From: Nymphalis io
Lineage: Eukaryota > Arthropoda > Insecta > Lepidoptera > Nymphalidae
DNA length: 64,000 bases
Reading direction: 5' to 3'
NCBI RefSeq assembly: GCF_905147045.1
Contig: NC_065903.1
Location: 10,850,001 to 10,914,000 of the forward strand
Positions 22,077-33,150 of the stretch are shown here, piece after piece. The translations under genes and the position numbers were made by a program. The number at the start of each line of letters is the position of its first letter. The stretch's first letter is position 1. Below the pieces are notes generated by a model, which was not told the DNA's origin, did no database searches, and was given only the letters and a program-made list of their open reading frames with translations.

Positions 22077-22339
22077 ATGTGTAGTTTTGGAAGTTGGAAG
22101 TCTGTACACTCTGGTGCTTTAGAGAGCACGTAAAACCGTTGGTCCTGCGCCCGAACTCTTTCCGGTCGTGTCGGATTGCCGTCCCATCGGATTATGAGAG
22201 TTACAGAATAGAGAGTGCACTTGTGTTTGCGTACACACTGTTGCACTACAATATCTCCTGCGTAGTTGGCTAATCTCTCTTGAGATTGGCCGCCGTGGCC
22301 GATATTGGTCCGGAGTATATTATTATAATGTGTAGTTTT
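22077..22339 (+). mobile_element. SINE-C, 5'-truncated, perfect 12-bp TSD
   Basis: The element (22089-22327) lacks the tRNA head and starts within 'ggaagttggaagtctgtaca'. It runs through 'cgttggtcctgcgcccgaac', 'gattgccgtcccatcggatt', 'gcgtagttggctaatctctc' and 'gattggccgccgtggccga' to 'attattataatg'. The flanks 'atgtgtagtttt' at 22077-22088 and 22328-22339 are identical. A B fragment begins right after the second flank. Confidence 0.93.
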
Positions 22340-22340
22340 A

Positions 22341-22475
22341 CTTGGTGGTAGGGTTTTCAAGCCTGCTGGGTAGGAACATCAAATGGTACCGCCAAACAGT
22401 AATAAGTTGTTTTGTTGTGTTCTAGTTGGAAGTGTGAGCGAGTCAGTGTAACTACACAGACATAATAAATCATAT
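22341..22475 (+). mobile_element. B element, 5' part
   Basis: 'cttggtggtagggttttcaa', 'gcctgctgggtaggaacatc', 'aataagttgttttgttgtgt' and 'gagcgagtcagtgtaactac' match the B start. The 3' half is absent. It abuts the target-site duplication of the SINE-C. Confidence 0.7.
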
Positions 22476-23757
22476 CTAAGTTACCTAATAGTTTATAGTA
22501 TATAAAATAGAATTTTACTCAAAGAAGCTATTTGCCAATCTTGGATGAATGTCTCGACCCTCAGCTTAATAAGTATACACAAAAATTTATAATATTATAA
22601 TCGTATTTCGTTTATATTATTTTATTTTAAACTAAATAATTGATTATATACTGTGCTTAAATATTTTTTATATTACCTTAGAAGTGTAATAGAACTGTAA
22701 TCACGTTGGTTGTTCATTATTAACTTTAATCTATTAAAAGCAGAGAAAAGATAAAATTAAAAAATTAAATTGGTGGTAGATAAATAAAACTACATATTTT
22801 GCCTTTAAGCATTTTTACGATAAAACCTTACAAACTGTGCTGTTGTTCGTCTATGTTTTTATAATTAAAAAAAAACATTAATGCGTGTGCCACTATTATT
22901 AATGATACGAGGTACGTAATCACGTGATCCATTTATCAAAATTCCTTTCTGCTATAAATAAAAAATAGTTCATGATAATTTGACTTATGATAAAAATGAT
23001 TACTAATAAATAAGGTGACGTCTATTTAGTAATGCCTAACTGAAAAAAATCCAAACCTTTGTATTAAAGAAAACTTGTACTAAAAATGCAGAGTTTCGGA
23101 GAAGGTTAGTATATTATTAAATAAATACGCTTCGCATTTTCACCAGTTAAATTTACACATGACAAGCGTGTATTTCATGTTTATGTATAATATATATAAA
23201 TATATATGTATATAGATTCTAGTTAGCTTATATTATTGCTTGTTCCTATTATTTCTCAACTAAATTAACAAGCATATAATGTGACCTTAGACCATCCATG
23301 CGAAGTTCAAACGCTTCCATGAATTAACATTAATCAACAAAGTATTTTGTTAAAACTCGTTACAAATTTGCAATTACACGGGAATCAATTTAGAAACTAT
23401 TAAATTCAATTATAGATTTTCGGTCCAGAAATTTACGTTTACATCTAATACATTATATAACGAGGAATGTAAAATTTATTAATATTGACGTTTAATCAGA
23501 GCTGTATTACACGGGGAAAACCCTAGGGTTTCTAGGCAAGTACGTTCTATCATAACCATCTATTAACATTTAATAATTTAGCGTTGACTAATGTAACTTT
23601 GATTTTGTGAAATTGTGTCTGTTTTGAAAACAGCTGCTTCAAGTACAATTAAATACTATCATTAAAAAATTACAAGTTAAAATAGAGTATGGACGTTTAA
23701 TATGTGGAAAATAAATCCCTATTTAATTAAGATAAATTAGCCACATTACTTTATCGC
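22476..23757. other. AT-rich stretch, no recognised feature
   Basis: Only a 14-bp perfect palindrome 'aaaccctagggttt' (23518-23531) stands out. Confidence 0.45.
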
Positions 23758-24037
23758 AGCCGAGATGGCCTAGTAGTAAGAACGCGTGAATCTTAACCGA
23801 TGATCGTGGGTTCAAACCCGGGCAAGCACCACTGAAGTTTTTCTTATGCTTAATTTGTGATTATAATTTATCTTGTGCTTTTCTGTGAAGAAAAACATCG
23901 TGAGGAAACCTGCATGTGTCTAATTACATTGATATTCCATATGTGTATTGGAGAAACCTACCCGTATTGGAAATCTTCTCCTCAAAAAGGGAGAGGAGGC
24001 CTAGCCTAGCAGTAGAACATTTACAGGCTGTTATCGT
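23758..24037 (+). mobile_element. SINE-A, nearly full-length copy
   Basis: The head is well kept ('agccgagatggcctagtagt', B box 'gggttcaaacccgggc'). The body has a short deletion near 'cctacccgtattggaaatct', and the 3' end is 'acaggctgttatcgta'. The flanks 'ttatcgca' and 'ttatcgta' may be a decayed duplication. Confidence 0.85.
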
Positions 24038-24163
24038 ATTAGTTTATTCAGGTATCAGGATGGTAAATCTTCAGTAAATTATAAATAGTTTAAACTTTAA
24101 CTATGTAATGATGAGACTCGAGAGCTTGTTGGAATTTGTTTAAAGAAAAGTGAAAATTCATAA

Positions 24164-24366
24164 AGTACAGTAACAGCATATAAATGTCTCACTGCTAGGC
24201 TCCAAATCCTTGAAGAGAAGCTAAGAAGCTTATTCCACCACGCTGCTCCAATGCAAGTTGCTGGATACACGTGGCAGATTTTCGTTCGCCACAGGTTTTC
24301 TCACGATGTCTACGTTCATGAATTGGATTAAGATTCTGGTTTTCTGGCCACTGGACCACCACGGTT
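24164..24366 (-). mobile_element. SINE-A, degraded antisense copy
   Basis: It starts 'agtacagtaacagcatataa' and continues 'gcttattccaccacgctgct' and 'ttttctcacgatgtc', with an internal deletion before 'ggattaagattctggttttc' and 'tggccactggaccacc'. It lies about 130 bp downstream of an oppositely oriented copy. Confidence 0.75.
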
Positions 24367-24834
24367 CATATCTACTATCGATCTATCGGCACATATACTA
24401 GGTCTTATTTTCACAATCATTCTGCATACATACCCAAAACTGACCTCCAGTTTTTTTCTAGTAATAATTAAACATTACGCATAAACAACAAATACTCTTA
24501 ATTGAATAAAATCAAATTACATATCAAATCAGTGAACAAAATATCCGCTAACAATTTTTCGTCTTCGGGAAGTCATCATGAATATTTATTACTTCCTGAA
24601 TACGAATTCATTGGACTAAATCGATTCGTTTTAATCTGATTTTTAATTCATATCGATATAAAACACAAACAATTCATACATCGAAATGCGCGTCATTTCC
24701 CTAACCATGAAGAGAATACCAATATGATACAATCAAAATGGTAATACATGGCAGAAACTGGACCGCGATGGAAACGCTAACTAGAGTCGAGAGAAGCAAA
24801 TTTATAAAATGAATCTCTGCATTCATGTATTATT
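24367..24834. other. Spacer, no recognised feature
   Basis: It contains 'aaatcgattcg' and 'catatcgatata' motifs at 24.61-24.66 kb, otherwise unremarkable. Confidence 0.4.
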
Positions 24835-25030
24835 TTACCGCCAAACAATAATATGTTGTATTTTTGTGTTCCGGTTGGACGGGTGAGTGAGGCAATATAA
24901 GTACAGGAACAAGGATATAACATCTTAGTTCTCAAGGTTGGTTACGACGCCAATGTCAATGGGTAGGGTTGAGCGCTTACAATCAGGTAGCCTATCTGCC
25001 AGACCGCCTAACCTACATATAAAAAAACAC
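24835..25030 (+). mobile_element. B element with internal deletion
   Basis: 'taccgccaaacaataatatg', 'ttccggttggacgggtgagt' and 'ataacatcttagttctcaag' jump to 'gacgccaatgtcaatgggta', skipping the 'gcgatgtaagcgatggttaa' block. It ends 'cgcctaacctacatataaaa'. Confidence 0.75.
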
Positions 25031-25136
25031 ACAAAAGCACGCTTACTTTGTAAAGACTGAATAAAATTATAGATATTAAAAAAAAATATTAACAAAAGAG
25101 TTTAGAGGGATTACAATAAAAACCCGTTTCTTATAG

Positions 25137-25275
25137 TAGAATATCTATATAAGTATGTATTCACAAAAGAAAAGTAGTATACGTAGTATATCAGTTGTCT
25201 GGTTTCTATAGCACAAGCTCTGATTAATTTGGGATCAGATGGCCGTGTGTGATTAATATATATATTATTATTTAT
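25137..25275 (+). mobile_element. SINE-D, 5'-truncated
   Basis: 'ctatataagtatgtattcac', 'agttgtctggtttctatagc' and 'gatcagatggccgtgtgtga' are followed by an AT/ATT-rich tail. The tRNA head is missing. Confidence 0.75.
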
Positions 25276-26205
25276 TATTATATCGTGTCACCTGTATGAT
25301 GCCTTAAGGTGCTATACCATTTTATTGTAGAAAATTAAAATATAATATATTGATATATAAAAAAATATATATCCATAGTACAAATATGAAACACGTGTAT
25401 ACATTGAAATACACAATAACGTATAAGTAATATAAGCTTAATCAAAATATAGGTCGTCAAAATCTAACCGTAAAATATCATGCATGATATAATTATAGCC
25501 ACTTAACTTATAGTTAAACCATAAACCGCTTAACTATAACGCTAATTAACTAAAATGGCCTGCGACGAGAGTACTTAATACTTACGCACTTTAACATTAA
25601 TTATTATCCATTAGTGTTCTATATTGGATTAATTAATTAATATATATTACCAAATATTCTTAGAAATAGTCCGAAAATAAGGTGATAAAATTACATTAAA
25701 TAACAGGAAAATATTTATAAGTTACATTAAAAGGAAGCTAAAAGGCTAGCGGAAGGAAGGTTCGAAGGGTAAACCAACCCTTCTAAAGTATGAAAAATGA
25801 CCTAAAGAGTATTGACATTTTATTCTATTGACGCCCTATACTAGAAATATTTTTTTATATAACCTTATACTTTTTTTATATACGAAACCATTTAGCGTAT
25901 TTCGTTCGTATTTGTGTTTATTTAAATACTACTCTCGTCAGCAACTTAAGAAGTATATTGGAATATTTTTTTATTTATATTAAATTTAAAGAAGTTTACT
26001 ATCTACGATATAATTAATTTCAATACAAGATTTTTGTACAATCCGTGTAATCGTTCGTGTATTTATGAGAAATTAACTTCCAACCGCTACACTTTCACAT
26101 ATTACCTTGCGATATAAATGAGCGATCGGTAGTTATATTTCAAAGTATCTCTGTAACAATCAATTCACTAAACAAGTAAAATACTCAAGTAAGTCAAAAG
26201 TTAGC
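25276..26205. other. AT-rich stretch, no recognised feature
   Basis: Nothing recognised. Confidence 0.4.
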
Positions 26206-26436
26206 TAAATGGTCTACCGGGTGGTCACCACCACTCATAGACACTGGACACTGTGAGTTCAATGCGCCACTAACCTTGGAAAACAAGATGTAATGTCCCT
26301 TGTGCCTGTAGATACACTGGCTCATTCACCCTTCAAAACAAAACACAACAATAGTTAGTATTGCAGATTAGCAGTGGACAATCTGATTAGGGAGTACCTA
26401 TAAAGACGGACCTCCAAAAAGTCCTACCACCAGCCA
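26206..26436 (-). mobile_element. B element, degraded antisense copy
   Basis: 'ctaccgggtggtcaccacca' lies at the 3'-end side. 'aatgcgccactaaccttgga', 'ttgtgcctgtagatacactg' and 'aagtcctaccaccagcc' at the other edge preserve the order, with many substitutions. Confidence 0.7.
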
Positions 26437-27960
26437 CGTGTAATACAAATAAAATTCAAACAACTTGTGCCGGCACAAAAAATACTTCTAGATTCGTTAA
26501 AAATTTCGATTCGCATAATATTATAAAACTGATGATTATAAATATTATTATATTTATATTATTATAAAACTTTTACAAACTTAACCGAAATATAAATGTC
26601 AGAGACATTTTATTTGTTTTGCTTTCGCACGTAAAGTTTACGCAAACATTTTTTTTACGACTCACGCAAAGGGAAACTTGAAGCTAGTTTTGAATATAGA
26701 GATAAATTGACGCTACAAAATAGCCAACATGCATGATATAACGTTAAGGGAACAATATTCTACAGCGGCACAATAACGTGTCATGTCCAATGACATTAAG
26801 CCTTTAAAGGTTATTCAGCGTGATAGTTCATAGCATCGAAGCGTCGCTGGCGTAGCTTCTCGTAGGCGATAACTTTGTAAGCCACGTCATGTTGAACGTC
26901 AGACAGTCACTTTTAGATGATAAAATTAGCAGCATAAACTTTTTTAGTTTATTAAAAAAATATACATTTTAAATATAAAGTTATGTTATTATGTTCATTG
27001 TAATTATTTTAAAATAAATTAACCAAACATTTACTAAAAATATACATCATTTTTAGTAAATGTTTAATAAAAGATTAACGAAATAGTTTATAATAATACT
27101 AAAAACAGTCCGTAAGCTGTAAGCGTTAATATTTCATTAAAATTCCGAGAAAGCTCTTCATAATCAACTTGAGCAATCTCTAAGCTTTTAAACGCCGACG
27201 TAAATTTTATACTCCCTTAATTAATTTATTGAATGTCTAAATGCGGAGGCCATTAAAGTTTTATTTACTCCGAAAACTTTATAAAGAAAAACTTTTTATA
27301 GAAGTATCTTAGTATACTTGCCAGTATCCTCCGATATTTACCCATAATTAAACATTACACTTAACAAAACTTTACGAAATCTTATACTCGTTATATCTTA
27401 TCTTTATCTATTATCTTTTCAAAATTAAATTCGCCGAACTCGCTCTTAACACAGAAAGTTATGAGTTGAACATATACATATATAAATATACCCTAGACAG
27501 TATGACATACATCGTAATTAGTTTTCGTTATTCTATTTTAAGTCAACATAGCCTTTTTCTCTTCGATTTATCTCATCTCTAGTAACACTTAATTTAAATT
27601 ACTTTATTAAATATTATATAAAATAATTACTCTACTTATTGATAGACAAATTAAAAATTTGCTCTTTCTGCTTTGCCATTTCTGTTTTTTGTTTTCCTTG
27701 TACATAGGATATTTTTTACATCCCTTTTGGTTAATAGCCTTCCATGTCAAAACTTAGCACTATTATTTATGTATTATTTTGAACTGAATTTCGAATAATT
27801 ACAGAACAAAAACTTCTACATTATGGGCACCATACATAAATACTCTTAATATATTTTCTTCACGTACTTTATACATTTTAAACAATGGAATGTTACTTAT
27901 AAGATATGTAATGTTATTTTATTTTATTATAATGACACTTAATGTGCTTTTTTTATTTAA
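26437..27960. other. AT-rich stretch with one perfect hairpin
   Basis: No gene or shared repeat was found. It includes a moderately GC-rich patch at 26815-26925 ('gaagcgtcgctggcgtagct') and the hairpin at 27025-27065. Confidence 0.45.
27025..27065. repeat. Perfect 17-bp inverted repeat, 7-base loop
   Basis: Arm 'aaacatttactaaaaat' (27025-27041) is the exact reverse complement of 'atttttagtaaatgttt' (27049-27065), with 'atacatc' between. It may be a tiny fold-back element or a chance AT hairpin. No poly(T) terminator context was judged meaningful. Confidence 0.9.
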
Positions 27961-28296
27961 AATAGATAGGCAGACTGGCAACTGGATCTGGTGATAAGTT
28001 GTCAATAAACAGACGCTGTAATAAATCTTTGGAGCATTGGAGCAGCGTGGTGGAATAAGCTCCAAACCTTCTCCCCAAAAAGGGAGAGGAGGCCTTAGCC
28101 CAGCAGTGGGACATTAACAGGCTGTTACTGGTAATAAATGTGAGACATTCCTTAAATCAACAATGCGAACCAACCTCGGGAACTAAGATGTTTTATATCA
28201 TGTTTGCCTGTAGTTTCACTGACTAACTCATAGTTAAAACTGGAACACATGATACGTAGTATTGCTGTTTGGCAGTATTATGTATGAGTATGAGTA
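27961..28296 (-). mobile_element. B element, antisense, split by a SINE-A
   Basis: Left part 27961-28026 ('aatagataggcagactggca', 'gtgataagttgtcaataaac', 'agacgctgtaataaat') and right part 28131-28296 ('gtaataaatgtgagacattc', 'accaacctcgggaactaaga', 'tgctgtttggcagtattatg') form one old-subfamily B interrupted at its 'gtaagaaat' position. Confidence 0.8.
28027..28130 (+). mobile_element. SINE-A, 5'-truncated, nested in B, 9-bp TSD
   Basis: It contains 'cattggagcagcgtggtgga' to 'caggctgttactg', the last ~100 bp of the family. 'gtaataaat' occurs at 28018-28026 and 28131-28139. It inserted after the B copy around it was already fixed. Confidence 0.92.
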
Positions 28297-29850
28297 TGTT
28301 ACTTGGTAAAGTGTAATAATTTAAAATGAAATTCAAAAATAATTTTATATTTCGGAGTTTAAATTAATTAACGAGTCGATTATTTTTATACACATTGTGG
28401 TATGTCTTGAATTTCTAACATATTCACGTCAATCCGTCGCGCTTATGCTTTCCTCGATAAAGTTTCCTGATAACAAACTCTCGACAAACCCTCATATTAT
28501 ATTATGAGGTTTCATTCAGAAAATTTTATATGAGCCTAATCTGACTGTTCAACAAGTGTTTGTTGAACAGCCATCGATATCTCACTTAGGGCTGCTATCT
28601 AGTAAATAACAATACACAAAACATATTGAACAACCCGAGTTTCCGAAATAACCTTCAAATTCGTACCTTAGTAATAAATAAGCAAAAATAAGAACTCATT
28701 TCTATATCAAAATTGTTCAGTGAAATGTCCTTTTGTTACTGGTGCCATTTTTTACATCATATAATCCGCCATATATGCCATCTAAATTTGTTAGAAATAA
28801 TTTTATTTAATACCATAGTAGAACACTATGACACGCGTTCGAAACAAGCATTGTTTGACTTATTTTTATATATAGAAGTCTTGACAGAATAACTCATAAA
28901 ACTAAGACAATTTCAACGAAAATCAGGTTGAATGACAACCCTCACTGCTCTTTACTGAATACGTCGGTGACAGGCCTCATGTTACTTAAAATCGATTCAT
29001 TGAACCGAAAACGAAGTGCGGGCTTACTGTCACGAACTCTTTAAATTTGCAATAGCTCTTTGAACAATAAATTCGATTGAACACCTTTTAACTTGGACTA
29101 AAATTTTAATAAAGAATAAAATATATAAACCCAATTGCTATAAGTACATATAACATGTATATATATAGTGTACAAGAAATAAGAAATGTAGTACTATGCT
29201 ACACAGTTGTAATACAAAGTAACAATATAGTTATTATATAAAGTATCTAGTTTTAAGTCGCTGATGCACTTGTGTACATTATGTGTCAGAAAATTAAAAA
29301 AAAACAAATGTAATTCAAGGCTCGGGTATGTGGAAAAAAATATAATTATATTTATAAAAACCTTACAGATAATTTGGTATGTGTCGTAATAAGCTAATAA
29401 GCATCTACTTTTGATTTCTTGACAAATTGTCAAAATCAGACAGACAGAGGTATTCATCGATTTTGTTTCATACTTTTTATAGATATAGATCTAAAAAAAC
29501 TTTATTCCCATAAATAACAAAATAACTGTCGACAGTTCTATTCTATCCATATAAACATTTGGCAAACCATACGTAAAGTTTCTATGAAATAAATGTATTC
29601 ACATTAAAAATAAAACCCTTTTATATACACTATGGTCGTTGAATATGAATGTTCCGCACACATAAGCGGTACCTTGCTCGTTAATTATTCGGCCTAATGA
29701 GCCCCGCTCGATTCTGTCGGGAACTGACATCTGTCTACTTTCATCTCGCCGCTCAACAACCGATCTCTATTTAGACTATCACTTGTATAGCGTTATATAA
29801 TTGTCAACGACCTATTTTAAAGTTTACTCAAAACTGAAAAGTGTCTACTG
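28297..29850. other. AT-rich stretch, two small hairpins only
   Basis: Hairpin 'ctgttcaaca' + 'agtgtt' + 'tgttgaacag' (28545-28570) and, 50 bp upstream, 'cctcata...tatgagg' (about 28488-28508). No gene or repeat family was recognised in the rest. Confidence 0.45.
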
Positions 29851-30105
29851 ATCGGAGGGCTTTGTGCAAGCTCGTCTGAGTAGATACCACCCACTCATTA
29901 GATATTCTGCCGCAAAACAGCAGTACTTGGTATAGTTGTGTTCCGGTTTGAAGGGGAAGACATAACGTCTTAGCCACCCAACCAACACCCAAGGTTGGTG
30001 GCCTATTGGCGGTGTAAGCGATGGTTAACATTTCTTACAATGCAAATTTCTATGGGCGTTGGTGACCCATAAGCTCGACCACCTACTTATTTATAAAAAA
30101 AATAT
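29851..30105 (+). mobile_element. B element, nearly full-length with deletions
   Basis: 'gagggctttgtgcaagctcg', 'agatattctgccgcaaaaca', 'gatggttaacatttcttaca' and 'gctcgaccacctacttattt' plus poly(A). The 'gggtgagtgagccagtgtaa' block is replaced by 'ggggaagacataacg', and 'accacttaccatcaggtgg' is deleted. Confidence 0.8.
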
Positions 30106-30194
30106 AATATGCGTGTATTAATTATTACTCAAAAGTTTCTTATCAATTGACAGATTTATTCATAATTTTTATATATACTTAGACTGTCAAATTG

Positions 30195-30380
30195 TTCATC
30201 CTGACGGTAACTCACCACCGCACAGATATGGGCACTGTAAAACATATTATACACCAACGTTGTCAATGCGTCACTAACCTTGTGAACTAATTGTCTCTTG
30301 TGCCTGTAGATACACTGACACAAGAGACACACTCACTCTTCAAACCGAAACATAACAATACAAGGTATTATTTTTATCTA
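30195..30380 (-). mobile_element. B element, degraded antisense, with inverted duplication
   Basis: It follows 'ccgcacagatatgggcactg', 'gcgtcactaaccttgtgaac' and 'cactcttcaaaccgaaacat'. Within it 'tgtctcttgtg' (30292-30302) recurs inverted as 'cacaagagaca' (30319-30329), which other copies lack. The 77-codon frame starting here is spurious. Confidence 0.7.
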
Positions 30381-30646
30381 GAAATTATTTTAAGTTATGA
30401 AAATCTTATATCGATATTAATTTATGTACAATCAACCGACAGTACTGGTTATAGGTATATATATAATTATTCAGGTCAATCTTATCGAAATATCGTAATG
30501 AAAAAATCTCGATTTGACAGTTGAAGCCACATGATCGAGAGACGGGCGTTTAATCAAAACAAGAATTAATTTACTCGAAGCTCTAGAGCAACGGAAAAAA
30601 TAGCCTTCTCGATTTGTCAAGACTTTAAAGTTCAAGATTTTACACA

Positions 30647-30651
30647 ATATA

Positions 30652-30699
<48 letters not shown>
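30647..30699. repeat. (TA)n microsatellite, about 53 bp
   Basis: Uninterrupted TA alternation except for one C at 30670. Confidence 0.95.
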
Positions 30700-30704
<5 letters not shown>

Positions 30705-30807
30705 TTTCGTGTTTCTATTTTTAATTTTGTTTAGTAGAATATGATAATTTTCTTTTGTTGATGTTTTTTTTATTTTATAATTTTATTTATTATTTTTATT
30801 TCATACA

Positions 30808-30970
30808 AACCAGTCGTCCCGGCTTCACACGGATAGGTAAGAAGAAAAATGTCTATTAGACTGGGTTTGCGTGATGCCGTTCTTAGTGAGCGTCTCTATC
30901 GAGGAAGGAGTAACTGTGACAAAGTTCAAAGTTTCAAGTCAATCGGGCGGATAGTGTAGTAGATCTCTTG
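30808..30970 (+). repeat. J repeat, longer copy (unclassified)
   Basis: 'cgtcccggcttcacacggat', 'ctgggtttgcgtgatgccgt' and 'tcaaagtttcaagtcaatcg' + 'ggcggatagtgtagtagatc'. Part recurs at 3.75 kb. The class is unknown. It lies 100 bp after the (TA)n tract. Confidence 0.45.
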
Positions 30971-31260
30971 ATGAGTCGTATTTCGCTTATATACATATAT
31001 ATAAATAAAGTATTAATAAATTATTATAGTCTTATTGTTTGATGTCATAACTTATTACGCATGATCAGTTTATATTTATTAATCTAGGATTTCTTAATTA
31101 TTATAATGCATTAAAAAATAATTGCCATCTCAGGTCACCAGGTGGTTGTGAAACTCTGTTTCACAAGTACCGGTTACTATTGAAAAAAAATGTAATGAAA
31201 TAAATATGAATTCCATATATTTTTCTTATGATTATAATAATATATAGCAAAGAAGTATAT

Positions 31261-31362
31261 AGCATAGTCGCCACGCACACACTGTGTAGGTGACGGGGCA
31301 TGACGGCATAACAGAGCGTCGTGCCGTTCACCGTCACGGCATACGGTCAATCTTACCTCAAA
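31261..31362 (-). repeat. K repeat, copy 2 (unclassified)
   Basis: CpG-rich: 'cgccacgcacacactgtgta', 'ggtgacggggcatgacggca', 'gccgttcaccgtcacggcat'. The 23-base core at 31323-31345 pairs with 12306-12328. Confidence 0.45.
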
Positions 31363-31605
31363 ACACGACAATAAGTGTTTCACAAAACAAAATTATAATC
31401 TAGAAAAAATGCGTTACAATAATTACACAAAAACATTATCCTTATAAAAGACTATTATACTTCGAAGTTACCATTAACCATCCATCTGGGTTGTACGTTT
31501 GATGCTAATAGAATTTGCTCTGCATTTCAGAATTAATTAACATTAATGGAAGTTCATTCTGATCCCCTTAAGTTGTATGAGCAGCAATATTCTGTAAAAA
31601 CCCAC

Positions 31606-31770
31606 TTCTCATATCGTATCTCACTCGAGAAAAGTTGAAAACCGACTAATGTGCTAGCGTGGCGAAACGCTATTTTGAGCGTGTAGCTTTCATGTTATAA
31701 TTATTATTACGATCAATGTCGCATTATACTTTCATTCATTCCACGATCGTGGTTCCAGTGAGTTTAGAAC
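31606..31770 (+). repeat. L repeat, copy 2 (unclassified)
   Basis: 'gttgaaaaccgact', 'aaacgctattttgagcgtgt' and 'ccacgatcgtggttccagtg' + 'agttt' align with 3185-3308. An extra AT-rich insert lies at about 31690-31728. Confidence 0.6.
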
Positions 31771-32040
31771 TCGTCCTTACAGAACAGTTTCACTTATCTG
31801 TATTTTCTGGTAATTGAGATAAAAGGCTAAAGATATGACGTCGTCGAATATAAGATTAACATGTTAAAAGCTTTTTTATTCATGATGTTAAATTATTTTT
31901 TACAAAGTGGAGATTTCCTTTTGTCATTTATGGAAATTACAAATATCCATAATAATCATATTGTAAGTACATATCAGTTTGTATACAGAGATTCAAAAAA
32001 AAATGCAATAAAAAACTAGCTATAATAGACTAGCTTCATT
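31771..32040. other. AT-rich spacer
   Basis: Nothing recognised. Confidence 0.35.
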
Positions 32041-32078
32041 ACGGAAGCTACATCTCCACAGCACGCATTGACTATATA

Positions 32079-32389
32079 GTACAGTAACAGCCTGTTAATG
32101 TCCTACTGCTGGGCTAAGGCCTCCTACACATTTTGAGGAGAAGGCTTGGAACTTATTCCACCACGCTGCTCCAATGCGGGTTCGTAGAATACACAAGTGG
32201 CAGAATTTTAATGAAATTTGACACATGCAGGTTTCCTAACGATGTTTTCTTTCACTGTCAAGCACGAGATGAATTATAAACACAAATTAAGCACATGAAT
32301 ATTCTGTGGTGTAGTAAACTTGCCCGGGTTTGAACCCACGATCATCGGTTAAGATTCACGCGTTCTAACCACTAGGCCATCTCGGCTTT
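32079..32389 (-). mobile_element. SINE-A, full-length antisense, nested in B, TSD
   Basis: The copy is complete, from 'tacagtaacagcctgttaat' to 'cgcgttctaaccactaggcc' + 'atctcggct'. Flanks 'ttgactatata' (32068-32078) and 'ttgactatgta' (32390-32400) differ by one base. Sequence on both sides belongs to a B element. Confidence 0.9.
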
Positions 32390-32495
32390 TTGACTATGTA
32401 AGGGATGGTTATATTTCCCACATTGCCAATTTCCTGGACGATGGTGACTATAAAATAGCTCATTAGCCTGTCTACCTATCCCTATACCTTAAGTG
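32390..32495 (+). mobile_element. B element 3' part, right of the nested SINE-A
   Basis: 'gtaagggatggttatatttc', 'ccacattgccaatttcctgg' and 'tgtctacctatccctatacc' continue a B copy. Its left part is only about 25 recognisable bases ('cagcacgcattgactat') just before 32075. Confidence 0.65.
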
Positions 32496-33004
32496 AGAAC
32501 GTCGAACACCACGGATTTAATCAGCTTTAACTATGTATTTCCATATTTATTAAAGATCGATGACGTGGCTGATTAATTCATCAACGCGATACGAACGAAG
32601 CACTGCTTAACGAGATAAGCGTGCACATCATTTCGATTCACTTAGCACCTCAGGGCTCACGTTTATTGAAAACCGCTGTAATCGCGTTATTTTTCCCATT
32701 CATTGTTACTGAATCGGATTATATGTTGTGGTTTTGATCATTCCAGATGAATAATATTTAAATTAGACTTTTTATTTAATAGCACATATACACACTTGTA
32801 TGTCTGTTATGCTATTAACGATAACGCTTTAAGCTACCGCCTGAGTGTGTATGTATCATCAATTCATTATTTACGTGTAATACTACTGTTCGTGGCTGTG
32901 TGAGTAAGTGAGATACAAAATCAAATACAAAAGACTGTTTAAATTATTTGGTCTATAGGCAGAGGTGAACACAATTATATGTCCCATTTGTTTTCATGTT
33001 ATTC
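32496..33004. other. Spacer, no recognised feature
   Basis: Nothing recognised. Confidence 0.35.
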
Positions 33005-33150
33005 TACTAATACTATAAATATGAAAGTGGGTTTGTTTGTTATACTTTCATGTATTTACTACTTAAGCGATCATTATTAAATTTTACATTCATGTTATCA
33101 GAAGTACAGAAAAGCGTACGTAACACCTCCCCTCCCCCCAAACCTAATAA
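33005..33150 (+). mobile_element. H element, 3'-truncated
   Basis: 'actaatactataaatatgaa', 'gtttgtttgttatactttca', 'catgttatcagaagtacaga' and a C-rich 'cctcccctccccccaaacct'. The terminal 'gcgaagccg...CTAGT' is missing. Confidence 0.6.

Noticed and set aside
23518..23531. Telomere-like palindrome 'aaaccctagggttt'
   Set aside because: A single 14-bp palindrome, not a TTAGG array.
23800..23820. tRNA gene from good A and B boxes in SINE-A heads
   Set aside because: No acceptor-stem pairing, and the sequence continues into the repeat body in every copy.
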